NCBI RefSeq assembly: GCF_003711515.1
Contig: NW_021167092.1
Location: 363,073-427,072, forward strand
Reading direction: 5' to 3'
Source of the DNA: Sodiomyces alkalinus F11
Lineage: Eukaryota > Ascomycota > Sordariomycetes > Glomerellales > Plectosphaerellaceae
DNA: 64,000 bases
Shown: in pieces, positions 22,600 to 34,799 of the stretch
Layout: every line of letters begins with the position of its first letter
Numbering within the stretch: the stretch's first letter is position 1
Program-made: the position numbers and the translations under genes
Notes under the pieces: generated by a model
The model's database searches: none
Seen by the model: the letters and a program-made list of their open reading frames with translations, nothing else
Told to the model about the DNA's origin: nothing

Positions 22600-23988
22600 A
22601 CAGAATTCGTAACGGACCCACTTTTCGTAATATAAGCGCTTCCCCCCCCCCTAAGGCAGGATATAGCGCGGAACCGATATAAGACCGAAAAGGGACTACT
22701 ACGCCCCCCGGAACCGAGAGTAGCTAAGATTAAGGCAGAAATTCAGGCCTTACTAGCTAACAGGAATATAATTAAATAGATTATAAAGTAAGTAAAGGAA
22801 CTAATTATAATACGTAGTACCCGTAACAACGCTAGTATACTACTACTAGTATACCTATATATATCTATCTACTATATTATCTAAGAGGAACTCCGAAAAG
22901 AAATAAGTGGTATAAAAAAGACCTAGGCTAATATTATAGCCTAAGTACCCGTGGCGGGGCCGCTATAGGACCCCGCCCCCCTTAAACTAATCTTTACTAG
23001 ATATTACCGGGAACTAATAGTCTATTAAGGAACCCTCCCCGAAGACTAGCCCCTGAAAGCCAGGACCCTAAAGAAAATTATTTAAGCTATAAACGCTATA
23101 GCTACCCGACACGATACCGTAATAGCATCAAAGCTATTTAGCGGAGATATCTACCTTACCCTTACCGAAGGGGTATAATAGTAGACTACCTATAAAGAAT
23201 AATAGGTAAAGAAGGCCTCTAGTAAATAAGTTACCCTAATTATATATACCTACCTTACGCTTACTAAGGCTATCCCTTAGGAGGTTCTTAACGCCTTATC
23301 CGAGGAGGACCTATTAGTATCCCTATAAGATATAAACCCTAAGGCTAAAATCCTCCGAGTATAATAGCGAGTACCCTATGGCTTTACCGGAAATGGTAAT
23401 AAGCCTTATCCAGAATACCCTCCTGTTCGAAGGGGGTAGCTATATCTACGAACTATACGATCTTAACCTTAGCCCCCTAAGGTGCTATAAGTGCCTATAC
23501 TTCGGCTATAAGGCTAACGGCTACCTTATAGTAAAGAGGGTATACTATTATTACGCTAAGCCCGAATCGGTATACTTATAGGGCCTAGGATACTATAACG
23601 CAATAGCGCCCGGCCGCTCCCGCTGCTATACCGCCTATATCGAAGATTATAATACCTTCGACGACTTATGCCGATTACTAAGGAAAAAGGCCGAGAAGAC
23701 TTATAAAGCGTATAAGTACTAAGCTAGGGACTTTAATATTACGCGCTAAACCGAAGCGGTATACCCATGGTAGCCATAGATCTTTCCCCCGATTATTACC
23801 ACCTAGGACTAGGACCGGCCCCTTTATAGGGGTAGAGGATACCCCCTAAAAAGGACTAGAGGATAGGAGGGTTCCCTAATACCGGGCCTAATAAGCGCTT
23901 ATATAGTCCCCCGCCGGGCTAGTAAAGTACCGTAGTAGGAGCTATAAAGCTAGAGCTAGACTCCGGTTATACCGGGCACGTTATCTTA
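22600..23988 (+). pseudogene. LINE-1 ORF1 (gag-like, zinc knuckle)
   Basis: The readable frame is that of the open stretch 23378-23581 (MALPEMVISLIQNTLLFEGG), which is a genuine surviving piece. A zinc knuckle at about 23480-23560 reads RCYKCLYFGYKANGY; the first two Cys survive, while the His and the last Cys have become Tyr. VYYYYAKPESVYL is a second degraded knuckle. Upstream, Lys/Glu-rich helices are interrupted by stops. ORF1 proteins bind the RNA in the LINE particle. Confidence 0.8.
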
Positions 23989-24002
23989 ACCCCCCCCCCC
24001 CC

Positions 24003-27000
24003 TAACTAATTAATAAGAATCTATATCCTTATATAGAATACAGGGAGGAGTTAGGCGTAGCGGGAGCTCCCGCTTTATTGCCGCGCTAAGTACGATATAA
24101 TAGTAGTCTAGGAACCCGGCCTTAACCCTTTTATAAAAAGCCCTGCCTACCCCTCCTAAGGGGTATACCGACTAATCTAGGGAGGGGGCCGCGCCCTCCT
24201 ATATATCTATACGAGATACCCGTTATATACGTGGACGTGGCGGGCCTACTATAATACCTATATAGTTACCTTTAGGACCGGAGATAATACCCTTATAATC
24301 TAGTTAATCTACTTACGGAACTACTAATTAGCTAGGATCCTTTAGAATTCGCCCCTATAAGATATATTCGATATAGCACTTCTACGGGGCCGCTATATCC
24401 TTATAAGAGACTTTAAACTGTACTACCCCTTATAGTTATAGCCACCGCGATACTACCCCCGGGCCGATACCCTGCTTACTATTACGACCCGGTAGAACCT
24501 AAACCTAGTAACCCCCCCCGGAACTATTATATAGCACTGCCCAGGCCGGTATACTAGCACTATTAACCTTATATAGGCGATATAAGGGCTCTGATACGAA
24601 CTCAGCGGCCCCGATAAGACCGTTATCGGGTCGGACCACTACTTATAGATAGTCTAAATCTATATAAAGATAGCGGCGAGCACCGCGATATTAGTATTAT
24701 AGGACCTAGTCGGGCCCTATTAGGTCTAGAAGGACCTTAACCCCTTATAGGTCCCCTAGCTTACCGCTATATAACTATAATAGACTAGCCCCCTTATAAT
24801 ACTAGGAGTTATCGACATAGCACTAGATAACCTAATCGAGGACCTTATAATATTAGCCGATACGGCCGTACCGCGCCGCTACGGGGGTACCCCTAGACTC
24901 CTACTTACCCCTTAGTAGAATATAGAGCTAACCGCTCTTACCGAGGAAGCAAGGCGCCTTTACCGTAAATATACCTTTATGAAGTCCCGGAACCGATAGG
25001 ATAAGTTCTAGGAAGCGGAGAAGCGCCGAGATAAGGATATAGCGGTAGCGAAGCGGTTATACTAGCGGCACCTACTCTAGGCGACCGGGAAGAACGATAA
25101 CCTTCTTTAGCGACTATAGAAATATATATAGACTAAAGGGGGAGCACCGCTAAACCCCCTATTAGTACCGCTACTACGCTAAGACGATAGCGATAACCTA
25201 GCCACTATATATATAGAGAAAGCTAAAGTCCTTAACCGGAAGTTCTTCTTGCCCCCCCCTCCTTACCGCCTTTCGGCCCCTAAGCGCGGAATTCCCCTTC
25301 AAATAGGATATCCGCTATAATATTACTATAGCGGACGTATAGGAGCGCCTTAAAAGGACTAAACCCTAGGTAGTACTAGGGCCTAATAGACTCCTAGTAA
25401 GGCTCCTAAAAGTATATATACCCCTCCTATACTTAAGACTAAGTGCTATATTTATAGTATACCTCGAAGTAGGCTATTACCGAAGAGGTGCCGCTACGCT
25501 ACTATAGTAGTCCTTAAGAAGGAAGGTCGGCCGCTAGCCGACTATAAGATGGTAAAGGGCTAGCGACCGATATTACGCCTTAGTATAATAAGTAAGGTCC
25601 TTAAAGGGATACTAGCCGATTATATCGCCGCCGTAGCGAAGGAGTATCGGCTCCTCCTAAAGGGATAGATAGGCAACCGGGCCGGGTAGAGTATAGAGAT
25701 AGTAGTATAGAGAGTTATAGAGGCTGTAAAGGCGAGCTAGACTTATAGTACTACCGCTTTAATACTATAACTAGATAATAAAGACGCCTTTAATACTATC
25801 CCTTACCCCCGTCTCCTTAAGGTACTCGAAAGGAAAGGCTTCCCTTAATAGCTTACTACCCTAATCCGTAGCTTCCTCCACGATTATATAACTGATCTAC
25901 TACTTAATAGCGAAATAGCCCCCCGCGATACCTCCGCGGGGGGTACTATAAGGCTCCCCGATCTCTTTTATCCTCTTTATCCTCTATATCTTTACCCTTT
26001 ACGAGGAGCTAGAAAAAGTCCCTAAAACGATAGTAGTAGGTTTTATAGATAACACGAATATTATCGCCTTTAGCAGCATAGAGGTATAAACGCGGCACTG
26101 CCTAGCCGCCGCGTAGCGAACTTACCTAGACTAGGAGATAGCGAGCGGACTATAGTTTGAACTAGCTAAATATATCTATATCCTCTTTATAAGGTTACGC
26201 TAACCCTCCCTTACCCCGCTCCCCCTTAACGCTATTTCGGTACCAGTAATGGAGGCGATAAGGCTCCTAGGCGTTTAGCTTAATAGGAAACTCGACTTCC
26301 GGCGGTACGCTAAAAAGGTGAAGAGCCGACTAGCTACTTAAATATACGCCCTCTTAAGGCTTAGTATAGCAGCGTAGGGGTATAGCTTCGTAGACATAAA
26401 AAGACTATACCTCGTAGTAATAAGACTAGTAATTACCTATTACGCCTTAACCGTTCATAAGATAAGGGCCGGCCCCTAATACGGCCTTATAGCGGTACTT
26501 ATAGTGGTATAGAACCGATACCTCCGATTAGTAGCCGGAGCCTATAAGGCTATACCGGTTAGGGTCCTTAAAAGAAAGACCTTTATCCCCCCCCTTAACC
26601 TATACCTCTTAAGCCTAAGCGCCCGAAAGATCCTCCGGATATAAGAAGAAGGGACTAAGGATAAGATATTGGCCGGAGTATATACCGCTGCGAGAGCTCT
26701 AGTAGTACCGAATCGGTATTATAGGACCTATACCGCCCTTATATAAACGGTATAGCTTACTGCCCTAATAACCTAAGCCGGAACCTCGCCCCTAAGGAAG
26801 GCCCTTATAAGGGAATAGGGTTAAGCCTAGGCGGAAGCACGGCGGCCTTATACCTACGCCGTAGCGGCACCGCGCCGCCCCCGATATAGCGTACCCACCG
26901 GAAATATAGAGGGCTTCTTGAACTATAAAGCTCCGTACTTACCGAGATTAGATTAGAAAAATTAGGCTTATAAGCTTTCCTAGCTAAGGTAAGGGTGCCG

Positions 27001-27315
27001 GGATTCCTAATAATGCGGTGCCCCTACGGCGATAGGGGGGCAAAGATAGCGGAGTATATAATACTCTAGTGCTAGGATATAACCGAGGATAAGCGTAGGG
27101 AGCTCTTTGATACCATGGGAAGACTACTTATAACTAAAGGGGATCTATATAATATACTAGACTGTAATATAAAAGCCGGGGCGGTTACTAAGTGGTTCTT
27201 ATAACGGAAAAGACTTAACGACTTCCGCCTCGCCCTTAAAGTTATAGAAGCTTATAAGAACGCGGCGGCACCGTAGCGGGGAAGAGGTAACCTAATAGCC
27301 GGTTTAGTATTAATT
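24003..27315 (+). pseudogene. LINE-1 ORF2 (endonuclease and reverse transcriptase)
   Basis: It begins after a C run (23989-24002). The AP-endonuclease part shows RDFKLYYPL near 24406-24432 (family GDFNLHHP, with Asn to Lys and both His to Tyr) and VIGSDHY near 24615-24640. The RT has NKDAFNTIPYPRLLKVLERK near 25780-25840 and the active site GFIDNTNIIAF at 26039-26071, where FADD is FIDN. The C-terminal Cys/His motif near 26995-27075 reads RVPGFLIMRCPYGD, then EYIIL*C. TKWFL*RKRLNDFRLALK follows near the end. Confidence 0.88.
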
Positions 27316-28965
27316 TAGGGCCTTATAATCCGGGGCCCCGGCGGTATCGAAGTATTGTAGGCCGAACCCCTTTACTCCTTACTGGTATTCGTATTACCTC
27401 CCTTAGGGGCACTAAGACTACTTTTAATATACTCGAGGCCCTAAAACTCGTTAGCTATACTACCACTGCGGGGACGCCGTAGCGAAATCAAAAAGGGACT
27501 ACGCACGTAATAGTCTATTAGGACGCCTATTATGCCCTTTATACGACGAGTACGGCGGAGAATATCTTATAGAACCACCTCTACTAATAAGGTACCGCCA
27601 CGGCTATAACCGGAATGTAGCGCCCGAGTGACGGCCCGTTTAAAGGATAAAGCCGCCGTCTTTAAACGCTCCTTAGCCTATAAGCTATTAGTAAGGCGCT
27701 ACCGCGATATCGAAGCGAGGCTACTTACTATAGCGATACTACTATTACCGGTAGCCTTTACTAATAGGTAAAGACTATAAACGTCTATAAGATGTTATTA
27801 CTACTTCTTAGTAGTGGGGGGGACCTATTAACAAGTTAGACTACCTTAATATACTGGCGGTACCTTAAGAGTATAGGGATAACTTATATTCTTATATAGG
27901 CTCCGGCTATTAGCGTACTAAAAACACGCCGTACTAATACTAGTAGTATTAGTATAAGCCTTAACGTTATCTGGATAGGTGCCTAGGCGCTTACTATAAT
28001 GTAAGTAACTACTATATATTAGCCGCCACGATACCACTTCGGTACTACTACGGTATATGTATAGTAGGACGCTAACGGTATTATATTCGTAGCGCTAATT
28101 ATTATTACTAAGGGAAGGTATCTATAGCTATTAGTACGCGGCTACTACGGTATGACTATAATATAGGAATATTTATATTAAGACGATATTACGGTTAATA
28201 TTAAAGTTATTATTACTATTGCTATTCTACTACCTAGATAACCCTACGCTACTGCGACGCTACCCACGAACTATAGACTACGAACCAGCATTAAGTAAAG
28301 AAATTAGCATTTAGGAATAGAGAACTAGGAGTTACTATTAGTTAGTACGACGCCGTCATAGTAAGCCTACGAGACTATAAACGGGAATATAATAAGGAAT
28401 ACCTATAATAAGCTTTATAGCGTTATAGGAAGAAAAAGAGGAAAAGGAGGAAAACTATACCCTTTATTAACTATTTACTATTCTTTACGGGTATAGCGGA
28501 GCCTTACCCTCCCTGCCTGCTACCGGATACGGTAGGCACCCCCCCTGCCCCCCTTCTAAAGGAGGCAGGAACGCCTACCCTACCTTTTCTCTTTATTAAT
28601 TAAATAAAAGGAATAATAGGTATAATCCCCGGGGATATAAGGAGGCTAGAGATGGTATACCGCGGCCGCTATATAGCGGAGATGCCGCGGCACCCTTTCG
28701 GCCCTCGCCCCCTTACTAATAACCGGCCTAGGCTAACCCGAACCATAGCCTGCTACCCTTCCTGTTAGCTATTAGCCTAGAGGTGTGATCTAGATATATA
28801 GAAGGGATACACCGGGGCTATATCGGCCCCGTAGCGGTATTACTCTAACTAAGGACGAGTATAAAGGTTTTCCCCGGGATCCCGGGTTTTCCCCTTTATA
28901 GCTATCCGAGAAGGACTATATAGTCTAAACTAGGCTCCTATAGATTACATAAGATAGCGGAGTAA

Positions 28966-28966
<1 letters not shown>
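27316..28966 (+). other. LINE-1 3' region
   Basis: 1.65 kb without a recognisable domain. It contains a purine tract (28416-28443), a hairpin-forming CCCCCTGCC/GGAGGCAGG segment (28540-28570) and a TTTTCCCCGGGATCCCGGG block (28867-28888). LINE-2 carries homologous sequence in reverse at 29802-31440. Confidence 0.65.
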
Positions 28967-29000
<34 letters not shown>

Positions 29001-29001
29001 T
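28967..29001 (+). repeat. (AAT)n tail of LINE-1
   Basis: About eleven AAT units at the 3' end, directly before the target duplication. LINE-2 and LINE-3 carry the same kind of tail. Confidence 0.9.
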
Positions 29002-29010
29002 AGTATAGAT
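29002..29010. repeat. Right target duplication of LINE-1 (AGTATAGAT)
   Basis: Matches 22392-22400 exactly. The Copia-C LTR resumes after it. Confidence 0.9.
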
Positions 29011-29081
29011 TCTATAAGCGTCTACCCGAAATATACTGTTAGTAATCCGGACTATTACGTAACCGAAAAGACTATAGTCTA
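29011..29081 (-). repeat. Copia-C 5' LTR, second piece
   Basis: 71 bp matching 16971-17041 of the other LTR (TCTATAAGCGTCTACC ... GACTATAGTCTA). With 22276-22400 it makes 196 bp. Confidence 0.9.
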
Positions 29082-29784
29082 TTCGAGATATAACGGGGGC
29101 CTAGCGAGGAAGCGATAGGACCACTTACTAGGAGGGTTCTTATATAGTATAACCTAGTAGTCTTTAGCTAATAATATCATATATAAGATATATAGAGATA
29201 AACTAATAGTAGGCTTAGACTATACCGGGTTAGAACACGAAATAAGGGCGTAAAGCGGGCGCTACTATAATAGCGCGGGGGAGATATAGTTAAGAACTAG
29301 GGAGTAGCCCGTCCTTTACCCTTATAGATGCCGGAACCGGCTCCCCTTTTAGTAATGGCGGTTTTATTAATAGGTATTTAAGGGGGTAGGAGAGTTAGAC
29401 TAAGGCGGGCATTATAGAAGCGGAGCGGTAATAGCGCGAGGATAATATAACCCGGGACCCCGTAGGATCCCCTATATTATAGCTAAACGGTATTAGGGGA
29501 TCTCGTATAGGAGTACTCTAAGGCTATACTTATACCGTACCGATTACGCGAAACTTACCTTAAAAATAATAGCTTAAAGAAAGGAAAAAAGGAAAAAAAG
29601 AAAAGAGAGAGGAAAAAAGGGAGGTTTATAAGAAAAAGAGGTAGTAGATTAGCCCTACGAGTTATTATACCTACTGAAGAATAGTAGCCACGCCCGGCCT
29701 ATACTATAACGCCTACCCCGGAGAGCCTATATAGCGCGAGAAAAGGAGGTATATAACTATATAAGGGCTATTATAAATAGCAGG
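29082..29784. other. Unassigned spacer between Copia-C and LINE-2
   Basis: No coding signal. It holds a GATCCCCTATATTA / TAGGGGATC inverted repeat near 29467-29505, a purine tract of about 60 bp (29575-29640), and at its right end the left copy of the LINE-2 target duplication (TAAATAGCAGG, 29774-29784). It could be the 3' part of another LINE or the original target of Copia-C. Confidence 0.35.
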
Positions 29785-29801
29785 TATTATTATTATTATT
29801 A

Positions 29802-31439
29802 TCGATCTTACTCCGCTATCCTGACTAATCTATAGGAGCCTTCCTAGGCTATACGGTCCTTCTCGAGTGGCTATAGAGGGGAAAACCCGGGTAAAACCCA
29901 GGGAAAACCTCTATATACTTCCTTAGGTGGAGAGGTGCCGCTACGGGGCTAATATAGCCCCGGTTCTTCCCTATTACGTATCTGGATCTTACTTCTAGGC
30001 TAGTAGCTAACGGGAAGTATAGTAGTCTTATAGTTAAGTAAGTTAGCCTAAGCTAATCTCTATTAGTGGAGCGGGGGCCGAGGGGGCGTTACCGCGCTTC
30101 CGCTATACGACGGCTACGGCTTTCTAGTCTTAGTCTCCCTATGTCCCTTAAGGATCGTGCCTTTTATTCGTTCCATTCGGTTAATAAAGAGAGTAGGGAG
30201 GCAGGCGCCTCCTGCCTCCCCTAGGTAGGTTTTTACTATATCCGACGGCAGGTAGGGGAAATATAGTCCTACCCTATTATAAGAATTAGATAGTTAATAT
30301 CCCTTAAGGCCTTTACACCTTAATCCTCCCTCTTCCTCCTATAACGCTAACGAGTTTATTATAGGTTTTCCTCCTGATCTATTCCCGCTTACGGTCCTAT
30401 AGGTTTAGTATTACGGCTTATACTAACTAGTAAACCCCTTTAGTTTTCTTATCGTATTCCTATTATAATTTTACTATAAGTATCTCGCGGTAGCGTCGCG
30501 GTACCGTAGTAGTATAGGGTTAACTATATAGTATAGTATGGATCTATATATATATATATATAAGTATTTAGTAGTGGTAGCTTAATATAAGTTCTTTTCG
30601 TGGCGTAGTAGTGCCTTTACGGTAGGGTGCTAATAGTCGTAGATATCTTCTCCTAGTAATAACGCTAATACTAATAATAATTATAACCGTTATAAGAAAG
30701 GCTTAATCCGGGTTATACCGTATATAAGCCCTAGTAGTATCGATATAGTGTAGTAGTGGCTAACTTAGGGTAGTTATATATATTATAGTAAGCGCTTAGG
30801 CATTTACCTAGACGACGTGGAGGCTTGGTCTATTACTATGGAAACTAGTATAGCCTGTTTTTAATATACTAATAGCCGGCGTTTATATAAGGATATAAGT
30901 CGTGCCGGTGCCGTTATAGTATTATAGGTGTATTAATTCTAATCGTCTTAATAAATTTGCTCTATTACTAAAAAGTAGTAATAGCGTCTTATAGATCTGT
31001 ATAAGGCGTATATAGCGGTAAAGGCCGCCGGTAGCGATAGTATCGCTGCTATAAGTATCCCCCTTTAGTGCCGTAGTAGTCTTTTTACTAATAAGCTATA
31101 GGCTAAGGAGCGCCTAGGGATAGTGTCCCGGTCTTTTAGCCGGGCCCTAAACCGGGCGTTACCTTCCGGTTATAGCCGCGGCGGTACCGCGTTAGCGGAG
31201 TTATAGGAGTTATCTCGCCTTGTAAGGCGTTAGGAGGGTAAGACGGACCTAATTCTAGAGCACCTTATAAATAGCCTCCTTTCGGCCTTATTACGGCCCC
31301 TAGCGGTGATAGTTAGCTAACTAGCCCTTTTAGGGCCTTAAGTAGATTAAGAGTGGTATTAGCACTACTAAGGGCGATAAAGACGATAATAACTAGTAGC
31401 GCTCTATTAACGCTAAGCTAATACCGGCGGGGTCCTGGC
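29802..31439 (-). other. LINE-2 3' region
   Basis: Homologous to 27316-28966 in reverse, including the GGGAGGCAGGCGCCTGCCTCC hairpin region near 30197-30220 and the GGGGAAAACCCGGG block near 29878-29893. A (TA)n run lies at 30547-30562. No gene seen. Confidence 0.65.
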
Positions 31440-34400
31440 TTATAGGGCCCCTATTAATAATTAACTAGTTCGCTATACTAGTCCGTCCCCGCTCCGGTCT
31501 TATTTTAATACTATCGCTATTTTCGTAGGCCTCTATAACTTTAAGGGTAAGACGAAAATTCTTAAGCCTTTTCCATTATAGGAACTACCTTATAACTACC
31601 CCGACCTTAGTATTATATTCTAATACGTCGTATAAATCTCCTTTAGTTATAAGTGGTCTCTTTATAGTACCGAAGAGGTCTTTTCGGTCCTCCTCGGTTA
31701 CCTCCTAGCACTAGAGTCCTACGTGCTCCGCCGTTTCCGCCCCTTTATCCCCGTAAGGGTACCGCGGTAATAGGAAGCCCGGTACCCTTACTTTAGCTAA
31801 GAATGCTTATAGGCCTAGTTTTTCTAATTTAATTTAGGTAAGTACGGAGCTTTACAGCTTAAAGAGTCCTCTATATTTCCGGAGGGAGCGTTATATCGGG
31901 GGGCGGCTTAATACCGTTACGGTATAGGTATAAGGCCGCCGTGCTTCCGCCTAGGCTTAACCCTATTCCCTTATAAAGGCCTTCTACGGGGGCGAGGTTC
32001 CGGCTTAGGTTATTAGGGCGGTAAGCTATACTATCTATATAAAGGCTGTATAGGTCCTATAATACCAATTCGGTATTCCTAAGGCTTTTACCGCGGCTTT
32101 TACTCCGGCTAGTATCTTATCTTCGGTCCTTTCTTCCTATATCCGAAGGATCTTTCGGGCGCTTAGGCTTAAGAGGTAAAGGTTAAGAGGGGGGATAAAG
32201 GTCTTTTTTTCAAGGACCCTAACCAGTATAGCCTTATAGGTACCGGTTACTAATCGGAGGTATCGGTTCTATACCGCTATAAGTGCTATTACGGGGCCGT
32301 GCCGGGGGCCGGCCCTTATCTTATAAATAGCCGAGGTATAATAGGTAACTACTAGTCTTATTACTACGAGGTATAGCCTTTTTATATCTACGAAGCTATA
32401 CCTCTACACTACCGCGCTAAGCCTTAAAAGGGCGTATATTTAGGTAGCTAGTTAGCTTTTTACCTATTTTACGTATCGCCGGAAGTCGAGTTTCCTATTA
32501 AGCTAGACGCCTAGGAGCCTTATCACTTCCGCTACTAGTACCGAAGTGGCGTTAATGGGGAGCGGGGTAAAAGAGGGTTAGCATAACTTTATAAAAGGGA
32601 TATAGATATACGTAGCTAGTTTGAATTATAGTCCTCTCGTTATCTCTGAGTCTAGGTAAGTATACTACGCGGCGGCGAGGCGGTACTATGCTTATACCTT
32701 TATTCTGCCGAAGGCGATAATATTCGTGTTATTAGTAAATCCTATTACTATTATTGTATGGACCCTCCTTAGCTCCTTATAAAGGGTAGAGATATAGAGG
32801 ATAAAAATGATAGGGGAGATCGGGGAGCCCTATAACACGCCTCCGTAAAGGTGCCGCGGGGGGGCTATTTCGCTACTAAGTAATAGCTAGGCTATATAGC
32901 CTTAGAGGAAGCTATTAATTAGGGTAATACGCTATTAGGGGAATCCCTTCCTTTCGAGTACCTTAAGGAGGCGAGAGTAGGGGGCTATATCGAAAGCGTT
33001 TTTGATATCTAATTAGAGTGTCGAAGCGGTGCCGCTATAGACTTAGCTCACTCTTATAGCCTCCGTGACTCTTTATACTACTATCTCTATACTCCGTCTA
33101 GTCCAGTTACCTATTTACTTATCCGGGAGGAGCCGGTACTCCTCTATAACGGCGGTAATATAGTCGGCTAGTATCCCCTTAAGAACCTTACCTATTATAC
33201 TAGAGAGTAATATCGGTCGCTAGCCCTTTACTATCTTATAGTCGGCCGGCGGCCGGCCTTTCTTCTTAAGGACTACCACGGTAGTATAGCGGCACCTTTT
33301 CGGGTAATAGCCCTTTTCGAGGCACGCTATAAAGATAGCACTTAGTCGTTAATATAAAGGAGGTCTATATACTTTTAGGAGTTCTACTAGGAGCCTATCG
33401 GGTCCTAGTACCGTTTAGGGTTTAGTTTTCCTAAGGCGCCCCTATACGTCCGCTATAGTAATATCGCAGCGGATATCCTATTTAGGGGGAAATTCCGCGC
33501 TTAGGGGCTTAGGGGCGGTAGGGAGGGGGGGTAGGAAGAACCTCCTATTAAGGACTTTAGCTTTCTCTACGTGTATAGTGGCTAGGTTATTACTATCGTC
33601 TTAGCGTAGAAGCGGTACCGATAAGGGGTCTAGTAGTACTCCTCCTTTTATTCGTACCTATCTTTATAATCGCTATAGGAGGTTATCGTTTTTCCTAGTC
33701 TTATAGAGTAGATATTACTAGTATAGTGGCTTCGCTACTGCTATAGCCTTATTATAGCGCCTCTCCGCTTCCTAGAACTTATCCTATCGGTTCCGGGACT
33801 TCCGGGATATATATCTACGGTAGACGCGCTTTATTTCCTGGGTAAGGGCGGTAAGCTCCGCGTTCTACTAAGGGGTGGGTAGGAGTCTAGGGGTGCCCAC
33901 GCGGCGGCGCTATATAGTCTTATCGGCTATAGTCATAAGGTCCCCGATTAGGCTATTTAATACTAAATCGATATCTCCTAATATTATGAGGGGGCCGGTC
34001 TACTATAATTATATAGCGGCGAGCTAGGGGACCTATAAGGGGTCGAAGTCCTTTTAAACTTAGCGGGGCCCGCCTATATTCCGTAGTAGTGTTTTCGCGG
34101 TGCTTAGTATAGTGTTTATCTCTATATAGTTTTAGGCTATCTATACGTAGTAGTCTAACCCTACAACGGCCTTATCGGGGCCTCCGAAGTTATAGCGGAG
34201 CCCCTATATCGCCTATATAAGGTTAATAGTGCTAGCACGCGGGCCCGGGCGGTACTACGTAGTAGTCCTAGGAGGGGTTACTAGGTCTAGGTTCTACCGA
34301 GTTATAAGGGTAAATAGGGTATCAGCCCGGGGGTAATAACGCGGTAGCTATAATTATAGAGGGTAGTATAGGTTAACGTCCCCTATAAGGATATAGCGGC

Positions 34401-34785
34401 CTCGTGGTAGTACTATATCGAATATATCCTATAGGGGTATATTCTAGAGGATCCTAGCTAACTAGTAGTTCTCTAAGTAAATTAACTAGATTATAAGGGC
34501 GTTATCTTTAGTCCCGAATATAACCGCGTAGGCGTTATCTAAGCCCGCTATATCTAAATATATAGCAGGTATTTTATATATATATATAGGCGGGTATAGC
34601 CTCCTCCTTAGATTAGTCGGTATACCCCTTAGGAGGAGTAGGTAGGGCTTTTCGTGAAGGGGTTAACGCCGGGTTCCTGGATTATTGTTATATTATACTC
34701 GGCGCAGTACCGAAGCGGGAGCTCCCGCCGCGCCTAACTCCTCCCTATATTCTATAAAAGAATATAGATTCTTATTAGTTTGGAG
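31440..34785 (-). pseudogene. LINE-2 ORF2 (endonuclease and reverse transcriptase)
   Basis: Mirror copy of LINE-1 ORF2, starting left of a G run at 34786-34798. The RT active site lies at 32728-32739 on the plus strand and reads GFTNNTNIIAFG; FADD has become FTNN, so both catalytic Asp residues are lost to Asn. The C-terminal end near 31500-31560 reads KRLKNFRLTLKVIEAYE. Many RIP stops. Confidence 0.85.
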
Positions 34786-34799
34786 GGGGGGGGGGGGTT

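Larger units (their letters stand above)
22401..29001 (+). mobile_element. LINE-1, full-length Tad-like LINE
   Basis: A 6601-bp non-LTR retrotransposon flanked by the 9-bp target duplication AGTATAGAT (22392-22400 and 29002-29010). It has ORF1 with zinc knuckles, ORF2 with endonuclease and RT, a 1.6-kb 3' region and an (AAT)n tail. It is inserted in the 5' LTR of Copia-C. LINE-2 is a near full-length relative in the opposite orientation. The order and tail suit the Tad1 clade of fungal LINEs. Confidence 0.92.
16846..29081 (-). mobile_element. Copia-C, reverse-strand Copia element split by LINE-1
   Basis: Bounded by 196-bp LTRs. The left one (3' in its own sense) is 16846-17041. The right one (5') is in two pieces, 22276-22400 and 29011-29081, separated by LINE-1. 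The pieces sum to exactly 196 bp once one copy of the LINE target duplication is removed. Without LINE-1 the element is 5626 bp. Order leftward is gag, protease, integrase, RT, RNase H. No clear target duplication was found (CATAA left, TTCGA right). Confidence 0.9.

Noticed and set aside
30547..30562. (TA)n run as a regulatory or satellite element
   Set aside because: A short run in the LINE-2 3' region; TA runs are expected from RIP.
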